From Chara braunii (taxonomy: Eukaryota; Streptophyta; Charophyceae; Charales; Characeae), in assembly GCA_003427395.1 (NCBI GenBank), contig BFEA01000329.1, forward strand, positions 37,359-82,775: a stretch of 45,417 nt of DNA. Reading direction: 5' to 3'. Position numbers and translations under genes: made by a program. Shown here one piece after another: positions 11,457 to 22,254 of this stretch (position 1 is its first letter; each line of letters begins with the position of its first letter). The notes under the pieces were generated by a model, which saw nothing but the letters and a program-made list of their open reading frames with translations, had not been told where the DNA came from and searched no databases.

Positions 11457-11985
11457 ACATCGCAGCTCAATGAGTGTCCGGGCATCAGGCCGTAAAGTTG
11501 TTGCTCTGGAGCATCTATCTATCCCCCCTGGCTGCATGTTACCCAACCCTTGGAACAGCTCTCAGTAGAAAGTGGCCAAGTGCCCCCCGGGAACCCGCCC
11601 GGCCATTGCTTTGGATCTAATGTAACCTCACAATGTTGCCGACGACGAGCCACTATCCCAGGTGTCTGCAGCCCCCAATTACACCAGTTTGACAGTAGTA
11701 GAGATGGCATTTGTAGTGGATCCGAGAGGTGTCCGCGGACCACAGCGTCAACCTCCCTCAATATCACTTCAACCAGACTATTGTTCACAACGCCAGAAAG
11801 ACAACCCATTATAACTCCCGAAGGCAGNGGCCTGTCTGGCCCGACTCGGCAGGTTGTCCCGGGGCGGGGCAGGCCGCGGCTGAGATAACCCTGCCTCCGT
11901 CTCCCGGGTCTGCATCTTTTTATGTGTCCACCGGCTCGACTTTCATCATCNGGAGACGCATCANTTATTGGTCCCTCCACTGATG
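11457..11985 (-). other. Junction between LINE B 3' end and LINE A 5' end; open frame of unknown origin
   Basis: A minus-strand frame is open over most of this stretch (11980-11519) and contains Arg-rich RRRQGYLSRGLPRPG-like sequence. It could be the N-terminal part of LINE A ORF1 cut off by S2, or 3' sequence of LINE B. Three single ambiguous bases lie at 11827, 11951 and 11964. No motif settles its identity. Confidence 0.3.
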
Positions 11986-12178
11986 AGGCTGTTCGGAGGG
12001 CAGGGAGTGGGGTGGGGAGGAGGGGCAGGGGTATACAGCATCGGGGAGAAGGCAGGGGTATAAAACATCAGGGGCAAAGGAGAGGCGGAGAGAGGGGGGG
12101 GGGGAGGGAGAGAGAGGGGGGAAGGGGAAAGAGAGGGTACGAGCGACTCTGTTGGCGAGCAGGTGCCCCTGTGGCACG
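11986..12178 (-). repeat. C-rich 3' tail of LINE B
   Basis: The plus strand shows a dense purine tract with gggg runs, including about 12 consecutive G near 12096, and two copies of 'ggcaggggtata' with cagcatc/aaacatc after them (about 12026 and 12052). On the LINE sense strand this is a CCCTCTC-rich 3' UTR matching the composition of LINEs A and D. Confidence 0.6.
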
Positions 12179-15100
12179 TCACTGTTTTATAAGAACGAAG
12201 TTGGGCTGTAAAAAGGGGACTTGGAAGGAGTGGAGGGGTCTCCTTTGCCATGAAGGCTCTGAGACCCTCCACTGTTTCCAGTGGATAAGGAGGTCCTTGT
12301 CCAATTCGGAGAATGAATGGTGCGGATCCTTCCACAGTAGGCAGAAGGCCGACTTTAGTATATCCCGAACAACAGGGTCCTTCTCCTCCCTATAGTCCCG
12401 AATAAATGTCTTCCATGCATCCTGCGTGGTGGACCTGAGAATATCCTCCACAGCTTGTTGGGCCTGCTGCAGGCCGAATTGGTGGGCCCGCCTTTCAAAA
12501 GAGCACCTGGCTCTCCAAGCTAGCATCAGTATTTGCAGTCTCGTATACGAGAAGAGGTTAGTTGCATAGGGGGACCAGTGGTTCGTGAGGTGCTGCTTTT
12601 TACCCAGCAGCAACAGCCCCAGGTCCCATGGGAAAGGCTGCATCCCACCACTGCCAGAGTTGAGTAACCATGGGGCACGCCAGTAAGCAGTGTTCCAGGG
12701 TGGCCCTGGCAGGGGGCGTCGCTCTGCCACAGTAGGCGCACAACGACGACAATAGCCCTTTCTATTCCAGGTCGGTACGGGACACCAGCCAATCGGGGGT
12801 GGGCAGGCACCGATGGGCAATTTGCCACTGCAAGGCTCGGAGGTTCGTGGGCATAACCTTAGCATACTTGGTCCACGGGAAGTCCTCAGTTAGCTTCGAG
12901 TCTAGGGGAGAGTCACGGGTCCATCTGTCAGACAACTTTTAGCCAATCTCCGTGACAGCCCTTGAGGCCCTATACCCACCCTTGACTGCATAGTCCCATA
13001 TGCGCATAGGTTTGGGGCCGGGCCATTCCCATTCAGCCGGGTCAAACGGGAGCTTAGCCATTGGGGTCGCAGGCTCAAACACAAAGAACCCGTCTTGCGA
13101 GTCCCCCACAACACGAACATGCACGAGGCCAGCCCAATTTGCAGACCCATCGAGGTTATCGTTTCTTACCAGTTTGGAGAATCTGACACCTGGGCTACAA
13201 AGATCGTAAGCTTGCAATGTACAGCGGCCATTATCATTGTTGCTGACTCTGAAGACAGTCAACGGACAGGGCAGGTCTGCGTACTTGACGGTTCAATCGT
13301 CATGCAGGATATCCGGTCCGTTCTGGATAGTGAGACGCCACGCAAGGGGGAGAGCAGCCCTCAGTGTGGCCATTCTATCCCCGACGTTCTTGGCATGCTT
13401 AAGCCTGCGTTGCAGTTGCTGCGATGTTGCCCAATCATTTGCCCGCGGGTCCCACAAGTCCCCCACTGTATATACACCCCTTCTGGCCCAAGTGAGCCAT
13501 GGGGAGTTATTTTTGAGACTGAAGGGGTTACCGTTTTCATCCAAGATGCGGGGGTTCCCGAACAGGGGTTGCCTCCAAATGTCCTCCCATCTATTTGGGG
13601 GCTGTTTTTGTTCCGGTCCTCGCCTTCTCCAAAGCTTAAGCATGTATGGCCACAAGGGATCTAGGGGGATGTCTGCCCTTGCCGCTTGCCTCGGGTCGGT
13701 CGACTGGCGTTGTAGCGAGGGGGAGGGCAAGGTCCACTCTGTGTTAGTCAGCCATTGGAGGGGGTGCAGCCTGTTGTCCGTGAGCGCTTCGGGTGCCAAG
13801 GATGCAATCTGCAGGCAGGCTAGTCGGGCCCAAGGGACGTCATTGCCCACCAGCAGTCTGACGAGTACCTTAAGACCCTTGAGATGCAGCCCTCCTCCTT
13901 GGTAGAGTTTTTCCAGAGGTACGTAGTCAGTGCTCTCCTGAGTTTGGCATACTGTTGCCTCTTGAGTGGCCAGACCGCTAATTTGTACCAGATAGCTGCC
14001 AGTACTGCATTGTTTATTGCAAGCGCCCTACCCACTAATGAGGTGTGGAGCCCTTCCCATCTGGCCAATCGTCCCACTGCGAGGTTGACCAGGACATCAC
14101 CATGATCTTGCGAGGGGCCTAGTGTTGTCAGCCTCACCCCCAGTATTCTAATGGCATCTTCCTTGCGCGCCCAGGCCACCGCAGGCTCTTGCGGCGGGGG
14201 TTGTCCTTGCGGGTGGAGACACCATCCTTCTGTTTTTACCCCCCAGTTGACTTTCATGTCCACTGCCAGCGAAAAAAGGTCTATGATTTGAGAGAGGGCG
14301 CGCACACTGTCGTCATCCGCTTTGATGAGGACAGTCAGGTCATCGGCGAACAGCGACGTCACCGGGATAAGGTGGTGCGGGAGTTCCGAGATAGGCACCC
14401 TGCTGATGCCAGGGTGAGCTCTGATGGCAGAGGCCAGAGCTTCTATTACAACAACGAACAACAGAGGTGCGATAGGGTCGCCCTGCCGCACCGACCTCTG
14501 GAGGTGGATTGGTGGTGAGAGATGACCGTTAAGCATGATATTCGTGGTGGCCGTCCTGTGGAAGATTTGAACCCAGTGGCAAAAGGCCGGCCCAAAGTTT
14601 ATCCGACCTAAGCACAGGTCCAGAAAATCCCAGTCGACGTGGTCGTAAGCCTTCTCAAAATCAATAAAAATGACAGCAGCTTGGACTTTCCTCTGGCGAG
14701 CATACTTGATGGTCTCATTGACCAGAAGGACGTTATCCTGAATGTTACGGTTAGGCATAAAGCCCGACTGGTCAGGATGGATCAGCATGTTCATCGAGGG
14801 CAGCAGTCTTTTAGTCAGCGCCTTTGCCACCATTTTGTACGGGACTGGAAGGAGGGTTATAGGTCTATAATTTATGATGTCCTCCTTATCGCCCTTTTTG
14901 TAAAGGAAAGTGGTGACCCCCTGTCCCATCATACCCCCAAAGGAGCCCTCTTTCTGGACTGCCAAGATATAGTCCATCAGATCTTCCTTGAAGAGGTCCC
15001 AAAATCAAATCCAGAATTCCTTCGGGAATGAATCGATGTCGGGGGTCTTTTCATCGTCCATGTCTCTCAGCGCCTCCCAAAGCTCTTGCTGGGTGAGGGG

Positions 15101-16762
15101 AGCATCAAGGTCCGTTTTTTGGGAAACCGTGAGACGGGAGAGTAGTGTATTTAGCAGCTCTTCCCTTGCCTGACAGACTCTCTCGGCCGGCTTATTAGGC
15201 GTTTGGGAAGTGAACAGCTGGCGGTAGTACTGGGCCGCGTAGTCCGTTATGGAATATGCGTTACTCGCTGGTGGAGCCGCGGTGCCCAGATGGTGCCTTA
15301 GCACGGGAACCGCATTGGCTCTCGCCCTCGCTTTCGCTTTGTTGAAAAAAGTTTTTGCCATAGTGTCGTCTGTGTGCGCACGTTTTATTCTGGCCAAAAT
15401 CCTCCATGCTTGTGTTTGTTGGTCGATGTAGGCTTGGAGGTGGTCTCTGGCTTCTTGCAGTCTATCGAATGTGGCGGGATGTTGTGGGTCGTCCATAAGC
15501 TGGTCGTCCCAGTCTTCCAGGTCCTTCATCAGCTTTTCAAGAAGAGCCTTTCGATCTCTAGCGTGCTGTATGGGAAAAATTTTTGCTCTTTCTCTCAACT
15601 GCGCCACACCTTCGTTAAACCATTGTACTATGTCCCCTGATACCGGTTTTCGAGTTTGCCAATACTCCCAGAACGAAGTGACAGTATCCTTAAATTTGGA
15701 AAGGGGGAGCAGAGACGTGTTCAGTTTAAAAAAGTCCGGGCCCCTTTGAATGTGATTGTGCCAAGATAGGCCAAGAGTGATCATGCGGTGGTCGAAGGAC
15801 TTACACGGGCTAATGGCTGTTATTTCAGCAGTTGTAACCAGACCGACCAGGTCGTTCGACACTAACGTAAGGTCTATGCGAGAGTTAGCGAGGCCTCGTT
15901 CACCTCGAGAGGACATACAAGTGTAGGCTCGCCGAGCGGGGTGCAGCAGTCTATACATATCGACCAGCTCCCTCTCTGCCATGAACTGCCTTAGCATAAG
16001 TACATCCGACCCCACATCGGTCCGCTGCAGATCCCCCAGGTGTTGAGTATGGCAAGGGGACCTTCGATCCATGGGGGGATCAAGCGCGGTGTTGAAGTCC
16101 CCGACTAAGATAAGCGGGGCATCAATGGGCAGAATATTGTGGAGAGAGGCCCAGAATTCTACCCTACCTGCCGGGTCATTCGGCGTATAGACATTGGTCA
16201 GGTAGAACTCTTCCTCTTCAAAGGACACTTTGAGGCAGACCCACCTGTTGTGTTGTTCATCCCTGTCCACACTGATTGGCTTCAGTCTTGAGGAAGGGGG
16301 GAGCCAGATCGCCACGCCTGCTGATGCCCTGTTTCTGGCCGGAGCCGAGTAAGACACATACGGCCATATAGATTTGCCTTTTGCATTGTGGGGCGGGGTG
16401 TCCTGCAGGTGTGTTTCTTGCACACAAACTGCGTCCATCATATTGAGGATAGCGTCCTTCTTCTCTGCCGCCCCCTGAATGAGTCCATTAACGTTAAGGG
16501 AGCGGATGTCCAGGTCTACCTGGGCCAGTTTGGTTGCCCACTGGGGCTGCCTCCTGATTTTCGGGAAGACGAGGGGGGGGGCCGGGCATTGGAGGGGCGG
16601 TCGATGTTGGGGGGACGATGGTCGAGGGGGTGGCGGAGGGGGGTCGTGTCGGGGGGGAGGTTGATGAGGTTGGCCCTGTGGCCGGCTAGCCGGACCCCGG
16701 ACCCTGTTAGGGAGCAGTCCACTGCTGCTCGCTGCCACGCAGTCTGGTGTGGGCGGGTTCAT
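12179..16762 (-). pseudogene. LINE B ORF2: endonuclease and reverse transcriptase, lightly broken
   Basis: The frame 16762-15005 (585 residues) has a Pro-rich start (1-65) and a full EEP endonuclease: NVNG (90-93), QETH (115-118), GDFN (221-224), SRID (294-297) and FDH (323-325). An in-frame TGA (15005-15007) follows PKEFWI. The same frame resumes to 13820: YKKGDKED, NYRPITLL, FIDFEKAYDHVDW, SVRQGDP and FADD (plus 14339-14350). Shifts near 13850, 13290 and 12940 break the thumb and linker. The C-terminus has a zf-RVT-like cluster (LCAYC, LEHC) and WRARCSFERR. The product would nick target DNA and reverse transcribe element RNA. All catalytic motifs of both enzymes remain readable, so this copy best represents the family. 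Confidence 0.93.
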
Positions 16763-16801
16763 TATTTGTAGTTAGTTCCTTATGGTCATCGGGGCAGGCC
16801 T

Positions 16802-19800
16802 TCAAGGCACAACCTTAATGGGCAGCACAAACGGGGGGTCATCCCACTGGTTGTGCTCCTCAAGGACATTTTCTTCTAGGAAGGTTTGCATGAAGAGCAG
16901 CACTCTACTCGTTGTCCAAGCGTAGTTGGTCACAAACCGTGTTGCGGGTAGGTCCATTAGCTGGCGGTGAGTAAACCACCTGAAATGCGTGCCCACTTTG
17001 GTTGAGGTTGTCCTGTTTGTGGAATCTAGCAAAAGCAAGATAGGAATTATGCCCTTCGGGAATGTGAGCGTCTGCGGAAGGACCACCCCCAATGTGTCAG
17101 GTATGCCATTCTCCCTGACCCAGTATTTGAGGCGTTTGAGAATGACGGCTGTTGAAGGATTCCCCCTCCAGCCTTCAATTGTCAGATCCTTCATCGCTGA
17201 TGCCGTCTTTGTTGTTTGAGGCTGGCGGGTAGTGTCCACCGGGGGGCCAAGGCGCAGCAGCCCCTGACCTCCCTCCTTCTCTCTCATGATGGGGAAGACA
17301 GCCACCCCCGGGGGCATGGCCACCGGCGAACTATCGTCTTCTTGTAGTCGCACTAAGTCCCGCATCTTCTTAGGGGGGGGTGCCTATTGCCGGTCATCGT
17401 CTGATTGTGATTGGTTTTCATTTGTGTCCTCGTCATCATGAAGGACCACAGTCTTCAGGCATCTGGCCCCTGAGGGAGCAGTCGGCGGCGGTGATGGCTG
17501 TTTTACCAGCAGGCCGACTGTTGAACAGTGGGCACGGGAAGTCGGGAGGGACACAGTCAGATCCGTTATCAGCGAGTGAGGCTCGACGGCATCAGGCCGG
17601 TCGTGAATAGTGTGCTGCGTGGGAGGGGACAGAGCCAGATCCGTGGTTAGAGATTGAGGACTGACGTTTCCAGGCTGCTCCTGGACGGTGTGCAATGTGT
17701 CGCAGAGTTCGTGCACCAATACTTTGGGCCAGGCAAGTCCCTCGTGGAGAAATGCCTCCCCAATGTTCTCGCCGAGCAGCGGGTCCGGGTCCTTTCCAAA
17801 CCGGGTTTTGATGTAATTATCAATTTTGTCAAGAAAGTCGTTAACCACCAACACAATTGCGGCCCCGACCTCCATCCAATCTATCGCTGAGACTGTCTTG
17901 TATTTGTCGACCGTGGCGAGGACTCTGGGGCTATACATCAGGACCCATTTGGCCTCCCCCCAGTATCTGTTGTCCAATTTAACGGCAGGCTTGTCTTCAG
18001 ACATGGAGAAAATCTTGGTGAGGGTCCAGTCTGTTAAAAATGCGAGTTTTTGTTGAACCTCTTCGTTTGCTGCGAGGGGCGGGGGGTGTGCTTCTTCCGG
18101 TGGCGTCGAATGTGGAGGAACCGGTTCCACCTCCATATCCGCCGGTAGGGGCTGCTGCTGCTCGGCGGGCAGTGGCAAATCAGGGGGGGGGGGGGCAGAT
18201 GTGTCCATTTCCTGAGGTGGTTGTCTGTCGTTGTGCCAGTCCAGGTGAGCAGCGACCAAGTGGTGTTGCGCAGTGAGCGGCTGTTGTTCCTGCACTTTGT
18301 GCCTTTCCGCCTCTTGCTGCCAGAAGTTATGAAGCTGGAGCTCCTGCTGCTGCAGAACTTGTTGCTGCTGACAACAAAGTTGTTGCTGCCATTGGAGGTG
18401 TAGGTGTTGAAGCAGCAGCTGCTGCTGTATCATTCTCTCTTGATGCTGTTGGTGCTGGTATTGCGCAAGCTGCGCTTGGAGCAGCAGCCGGAGGTGGTCC
18501 TCACAATCGTTCTGTGGAATGAGATGCGTCTGTCGGCGGTGCCAGTCCTGCGTTTGAACATGTGCTTGCGGTATGCTGTCGGTATGGCATTGCTGCAACT
18601 GCAGGCAGTCCTGTTGTTGCAGGTTCTGCTGCTGGATGCGGCAGTTCACTTCAGGGATCGAACTGTCACAGGCGTGCTGGTGTTGGGGCTGTTGCTGCTG
18701 CAGGGCCAGCATCTGTTGTCGTTGATTTTCGTGCTGTGCCGCTGACAGTTGGTCAGCTTTGTCTTCCCCAGCGACGTGTTGGTGTTGGGGCTGTAGCTGT
18801 TGTAGGGCCAGCACCTGTTGTCGTTGGTTTTCGTGTTGTACCGCCAACGGTTGGTCAGCTTTGTCTACACCAGCGAGACACAGTTCCATCGGGTCGTATA
18901 GCAGCTGTGGCTCCACAGGCGGTTGCAGGCCAGTTTGCTTATTTTCACGTTTGTGCTGTTCATTCCCTCCCACGCATAAGGTGGGCTGGGGATCCGGACC
19001 TGAAGGGCCTGGCAGGCACAGTTGTCACTCCCCGGTAAGCAGGCAGTCCGAGGCCCCTCCATGAGGCAATGGCCCATCCTCTTCCGGGGGGCGGGGGCGC
19101 GTGTGATGGTCGACTTTTTCCGGGGGGGTGAGAAGCAAGAACTTGCGCTCACCGGTAAGCTCTGAGACCACTTCCTTGAGCTTTGTGGTCTGCGGGGCTT
19201 TGTCAACAAGTCCGAGCAGCGTGTCGTGCACCGGCGGCTGGTTATGCGCTTCACACCGGTCATCCTTCTGGCACCGCACTTTTAGTCCCGGGGTGCCACC
19301 TGCCTGCAATTGCAAGTGCAGCTGCGACGGGGGCCGGGGCTGCGACTGTGAAAGCCTCAGGCTAAACGAGGCGGGTGACACCGTGTCCAGGCTCACATCG
19401 CTCTCTTCTTTGATCAGGTGTAATTGGGTTCTGCGGCTCCCACTGGCAGATCTCCACCGGCATGGCCCGGAATTTCAACCCCCTCATTTTTAACAAATTG
19501 TCCCTGTCAATTGGGTAGATAGTAATTACTGTTATCACTCGAGTCTCCACCATCTCGATCAGGAAATGAGCCTGCACTGCTTGAAAGTCAGTCTTGATTG
19601 TTCTCAGTCTCCCGTTAATCCATCTGAGTTTTTCATTAATGGGAGCATTCGTGGCTTCATTTGGGAAAACAACCTGGACCGCGTTTTTGGCATAGATTAG
19701 ATCCCTGTTGGCGAGAGCCTGGTGGGGAAAGACCGCATGCGGGTAAATATATCCATTCTTCTCAATGAACTTACTGATGGGGCGAACGTAAAGTTTCTGT

Positions 19801-20312
19801 ATGAAGTGGGCCTTCATCAGACCGATCGGGTCTAGCGCTAGCAAGTCTCCATGCACACTTTTCCCTGCTGCCGCCAGCGCAGTCATCAGAGCATGAGTCT
19901 CTCTGGGAATTTTTTGAGTTGGAGTGTCCAGTCGCTGCTGTGCAGGTTGGATCGGCTGCGTCACTTGCATGCCAGCAGGGAGAGCAGGTTCATGAGCTTG
20001 CCCGGGCGCTTGTGGGCCCTTAGCGCTGTCTATGGAGGGAGTCCTCACTTTTGCTGCCCAAGTCTCTGTAGGTCGTTGGGTGGGCGGAGTTCCAATCCCA
20101 ATCGGGGGCGTCACTGGGCCAGCATGGTCAGATGCGGACCCATCCTGTCCCGGTTCCAGCACAGGGCCCTCTGCCTGGGTGATTTGTCCCAGCCCCTGCT
20201 CGGGGGTCCCGCCATGGCCCTCTTGCCTCATCCTCTGGCGAAGCACCAGCTGGTCAGATCCGTTCTGTCTGTTGGTCTGTTCTCGTCCATGGTTCGCTCC
20301 TTGTCCCTCCAT
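16802..20312 (-). pseudogene. LINE B ORF1: long Gln-rich nucleocapsid-like protein, broken
   Basis: It starts at an ATG at 20312; a second, duplicated ATG lies at 20464. Frame 20312-19362 has a disordered Gln/Pro start, then an ordered region (about residues 135-300) with FIEKNGYIYPHAVF and METRVITVITIYPID, probably the RNA-binding part. Frame 19396-19025 follows by frameshift. Frame 18973-17384 begins with about 240 residues dominated by Gln and His, including a 34-residue tandem repeat, then an ordered acidic segment with LDNRYWGEAKWVL. Frame 17365-16802 carries the C-terminal module W-x-T-[HR]-x-Q-L-x13-W near plus 16920-16981. No canonical CCHC knuckle was found in B, unlike A. At least three frameshifts separate the parts. 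Confidence 0.75.
18703..18906. repeat. 102-bp in-frame tandem repeat in LINE B ORF1
   Basis: Related units start at 18703 and 18805 (gggccagca-c/t-ctgttgtcg). Each encodes 34 residues containing QHENQRQQ, LALQQ and QPQHQH. The spacing is a multiple of three, and the copies have diverged slightly, so the expansion is older than the duplication at the 5' end. Confidence 0.85.
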
Positions 20313-20511
20313 ATCACTTGCACGGGGTGTGTGTTAACTTTCCCTTGTGAATCTGTTTTCCCGCCATGTCCCTCTTGCCTCATCCTCTGGCGAAGCACCA
20401 GCTGGTCAGATCCGTTCTGTCTGTTGGTCTGTTCTCGTCCATGGTTCGCTCCTTGTCCCTCCATATCACTTGCACGGGGTGTGTGTTAACTTTCCCTTGT
20501 GAATCTGTTTT
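20208..20511. repeat. 152-bp tandem duplication covering the LINE B ORF1 start
   Basis: Copies 20208-20359 and 20360-20511 are nearly identical. Each carries the ORF1 ATG with the first roughly 35 codons and about 47 bp of leader (starting from the left, cccgccatg ... gaatctgtttt). The outer ATG (20464) runs into the leader of the inner copy and shifts frame, so only the inner ATG (20312) reaches the main ORF1. Confidence 0.92.
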
Positions 20512-20809
20512 ATGTCTGCTTTCATTGATGTTGCTTGTTTTGTATATACTTGAATGATCGTTCTTACCCCTTTTGTAAGTGTTTAGTGAATCCAACTCGT
20601 GTTTGCCTGTAGGGTTGTACTCGTTTGAGACTGTTATATGACTGCAGCGTGTATGAGATGAATCCATGAATGGTCGTATGTTTTAAGTGTTTGTTTATTC
20701 CATGACAATAAGTTCACCATGTGATGGTGTGATATTGTTCTTGTGTTAGTTCTTCTGTTGTTTGCGCGTCATTTCAAGGTAGGTATCGATGTTGAGGGAA
20801 AGGGGGGGC
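20512..20809. other. Probable 5' leader or flank of LINE B
   Basis: AT-richer sequence upstream of the LINE B ORF1 starts. It has no open frame of note and no tandem array. It may be 5' UTR of LINE B on the minus strand or flanking DNA. Confidence 0.3.
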
Positions 20810-20931
20810 GATGGAATGTGGACACAGGGGATCGGGGAAGGTGAAAGGGGAGATTCGGCTAAGGGGGGGGGCGATGGGGGCGATGGGATGTGGACACGGG
20901 GGATCGGGGAAGGTGAAAGGGAAGATTCGGC
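20810..20931. repeat. Two 50-bp G-rich direct repeats, 72 bp apart
   Basis: The segments at 20810-20859 and 20882-20931 (gatgg-a/g-atgtggacac ... gattcggc) differ at only a few positions. They are separated by a run of G and a 'gggcgat' duplication. The function is unknown. Confidence 0.85.
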
Positions 20932-21192
20932 GGCCGGCCAAGCCTTAGGGGAGTCTTACCGTCCCATGGGTTTTCTCCCATTCGGCATGCTTGTGGAGTG
21001 CTTCCTCCGCTCCTGTCTATCACCCTGCATTCCCTCCTCCGATGCCTTTAGACTGTCGCCAGCTCCAAAAATCTCCCTTCGCTACTGTACTACACACCCT
21101 CTCAAAGGCGCCCTCTCCCTCTCCCCCCCACTCCGTTGCTGTCTTGTCGTCGTTCCCTCCCTTGTTCCTCTCCTCTTATATCGGTTGTACGG
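20932..21192. other. Unassigned pyrimidine-rich spacer
   Basis: C/T-rich on the plus strand, with short open frames in every phase. Nothing recognisable was seen. Confidence 0.3.
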
Positions 21193-21303
21193 CTACCGTC
21201 TTCCCCCGAACACAACGCACCATCATTTTGACTGTATCTGGCCGGAAATACAACTTGTATACATTCATTTTTAGGGTGCGTTATGTTCGGGGGAAGACAG
21301 TAG
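21193..21303. mobile_element. 111-bp terminal-inverted-repeat element (MITE-like), copy 1
   Basis: The ends are long inverted repeats: ctaccgtcttcccccgaaca at the left pairs with the right end that closes in gggggaagacagtag. About 29 bp per arm have two or three mismatches. The interior (gactgtatctgg) matches the element at 23424-23531 in the same orientation. No target duplication was identified, so the superfamily is open. Confidence 0.7.
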
Positions 21304-21734
21304 TCAACCTCAGTTCCGCCCTCTCCCCTCCTCTCACTCGATCTCAAATGCGTGGTTGACTTCCTCCCCACTACTCCCCCTATCCCATCAACCTACTGAA
21401 TAGACTCTCTCCTCCACTCCCTCGCTGTCCTTTCGTCGTTGCCTCCCTTGCTCCTCCCTTCTTAGATTACTTGTGCGGCTTATCAAACGTAATTCCACCC
21501 TCTCGTCTCCTCTCCCTCGATGTGTTTACGTTGTTTTATCATCATCCCAGCTTCTCTTCCCATCCCGCTATCCTGCTAAGTTGTATGTACCGTCGTCCCT
21601 CCGTTCATCAAGTTCGGAGTGTCGCCCAAGGAGGACGGGAACAAAGATCTCCTTACTTTTTTGGGTAATACACGTAAAATACCGACCGTGGGATCACGAG
21701 CACTGCACGGCAGGATTTGGGTCACTCAACTGCC
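21304..21734. other. Unassigned spacer
   Basis: Pyrimidine-rich sequence with short chance frames (for example 21471-21668). No motif, tail or repeat links it to a known element. Confidence 0.3.
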
Positions 21735-21846
21735 CCACAAACTCCTTTCTATCCTATCACGTTGCTAGTGGGACCTCGCCCCAGGGCAGCTCCCTTTTGT
21801 GTTAAAAAAACTACACTTGATCTTAGCCAAAAGGCCGAGAAAAGTA
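21735..21846 (-). pseudogene. 5' portion of U2 snRNA joined to a dispersed repeat block
   Basis: On the minus strand 21843-21810 reads the conserved U2 5' domain, including CTCGGCCTTTTGGCTAAGAT and the branch-site pairing end GTGTAGT. It then departs into a T run and a block containing ggggcgaggtcccactagca. The same block (cca-t/c-tagca variant) sits beside the U2 fragment at 866-895, there in the opposite relation to the U2 strand. The branch-recognition loop stem, Sm site and 3' stems of U2 are absent, so it is a fragment, not a gene. Confidence 0.65.
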
Positions 21847-22084
21847 CCCCTTCTTCTTTTTTTTCCCCCACTTCTTCCCACTGTTTACGTATGTACCTAC
21901 TCTGTATTACAGTATGGATCATCCCACTGCACCAAGCTCCCAACACTGTCCAGTTGCAAGCCATTCTTCATTTCATTCAATTCAACTCAATTCAATTCAG
22001 TTATATTATACAGGATGAGACCACCAACCAGTTTTTAAGGAAAATTTGAAATTTCCGTTTTCTTATTTTCTTTTTACCAAAACA
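21847..22084. other. Unassigned AT-rich spacer
   Basis: Contains several 'ttcaattcaa/attcagtt' type words (about 21965-22005). No open frame or repeat family was recognised. Confidence 0.3.
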
Positions 22085-22251
22085 GCTGGGAAAAATTCCC
22101 TGATTGCAGCTGGATTCAAGCTTCGGTCCGTATTTCAGCAGTTCAAAGTTGTACTAACTGACCGAATATTATTTTTTTTAACGTGGCCCGATGGACCACA
22201 GATCAGATATATTAACTAATCAGAATAGATACTACACTCTTAGCCAAAAGG

Positions 22252-22254
<3 letters not shown>
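22085..22254 (-). pseudogene. Diverged U2 snRNA-like sequence, about 170 nt
   Basis: The minus strand reads CCTTTTGGCTAAGA, GTGTAGTATCTATTCTGA and TTAATATATCTGAT in the order of U2. A hairpin equivalent to stem-loop IIb follows (TGTGGTCCATCGGGCCACGT, plus 22181-22200), then two further possible 3' hairpins (TTCGGTC with GACCGAA; CAGCTG with CAGCTG). The branch-recognition GTAGTA is intact. Where U2 has its U-rich Sm site, this has an A-rich tract, and the 5' end runs into a GA microsatellite. Unlike the two other U2 pieces, it spans almost the whole RNA. It is probably an old pseudogene; a lineage-specific U2 variant is much less likely. Confidence 0.6.

Larger units (their letters stand above)
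11986..20511 (-). mobile_element. LINE B: nearly full-length L1-type retrotransposon of the same family as A
   Basis: From right to left: a duplicated 5' segment (20511-20208), ORF1 (20312-16802), a 39-bp gap, ORF2 (16762-12179) and a C-rich 3' tail (to about 11986). It is the best-preserved member of the A-D family. The endonuclease and most of the RT are each in one uninterrupted frame. The 5' limit is uncertain and may lie beyond 20511. No poly(A) or target duplication is evident. Confidence 0.88.

Noticed and set aside
5331-15007. Alternative genetic code (TGA read as an amino acid)
   Set aside because: The same elements also carry TAG/TAA stops and frameshifts, and TGA is not consistently placed; ordinary decay suffices.
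17384-18973. Gln/His-rich open frame resembling a transcription-factor activation domain
   Set aside because: It lies in order between ORF1 parts of LINE B on the same strand, and the matching place in LINE A is also Gln-rich. It is an ORF1 linker, not a host regulator.
12179-20312. LTR retrotransposon or virus-derived element
   Set aside because: No long terminal repeats, protease, integrase or RNase H/integrase order was seen. The EEP endonuclease ahead of the RT and the RT motifs are those of LINEs.
21735-21846. Functional U2 snRNA gene
   Set aside because: Only the 5' domain is present; the Sm site and 3' stems are missing.
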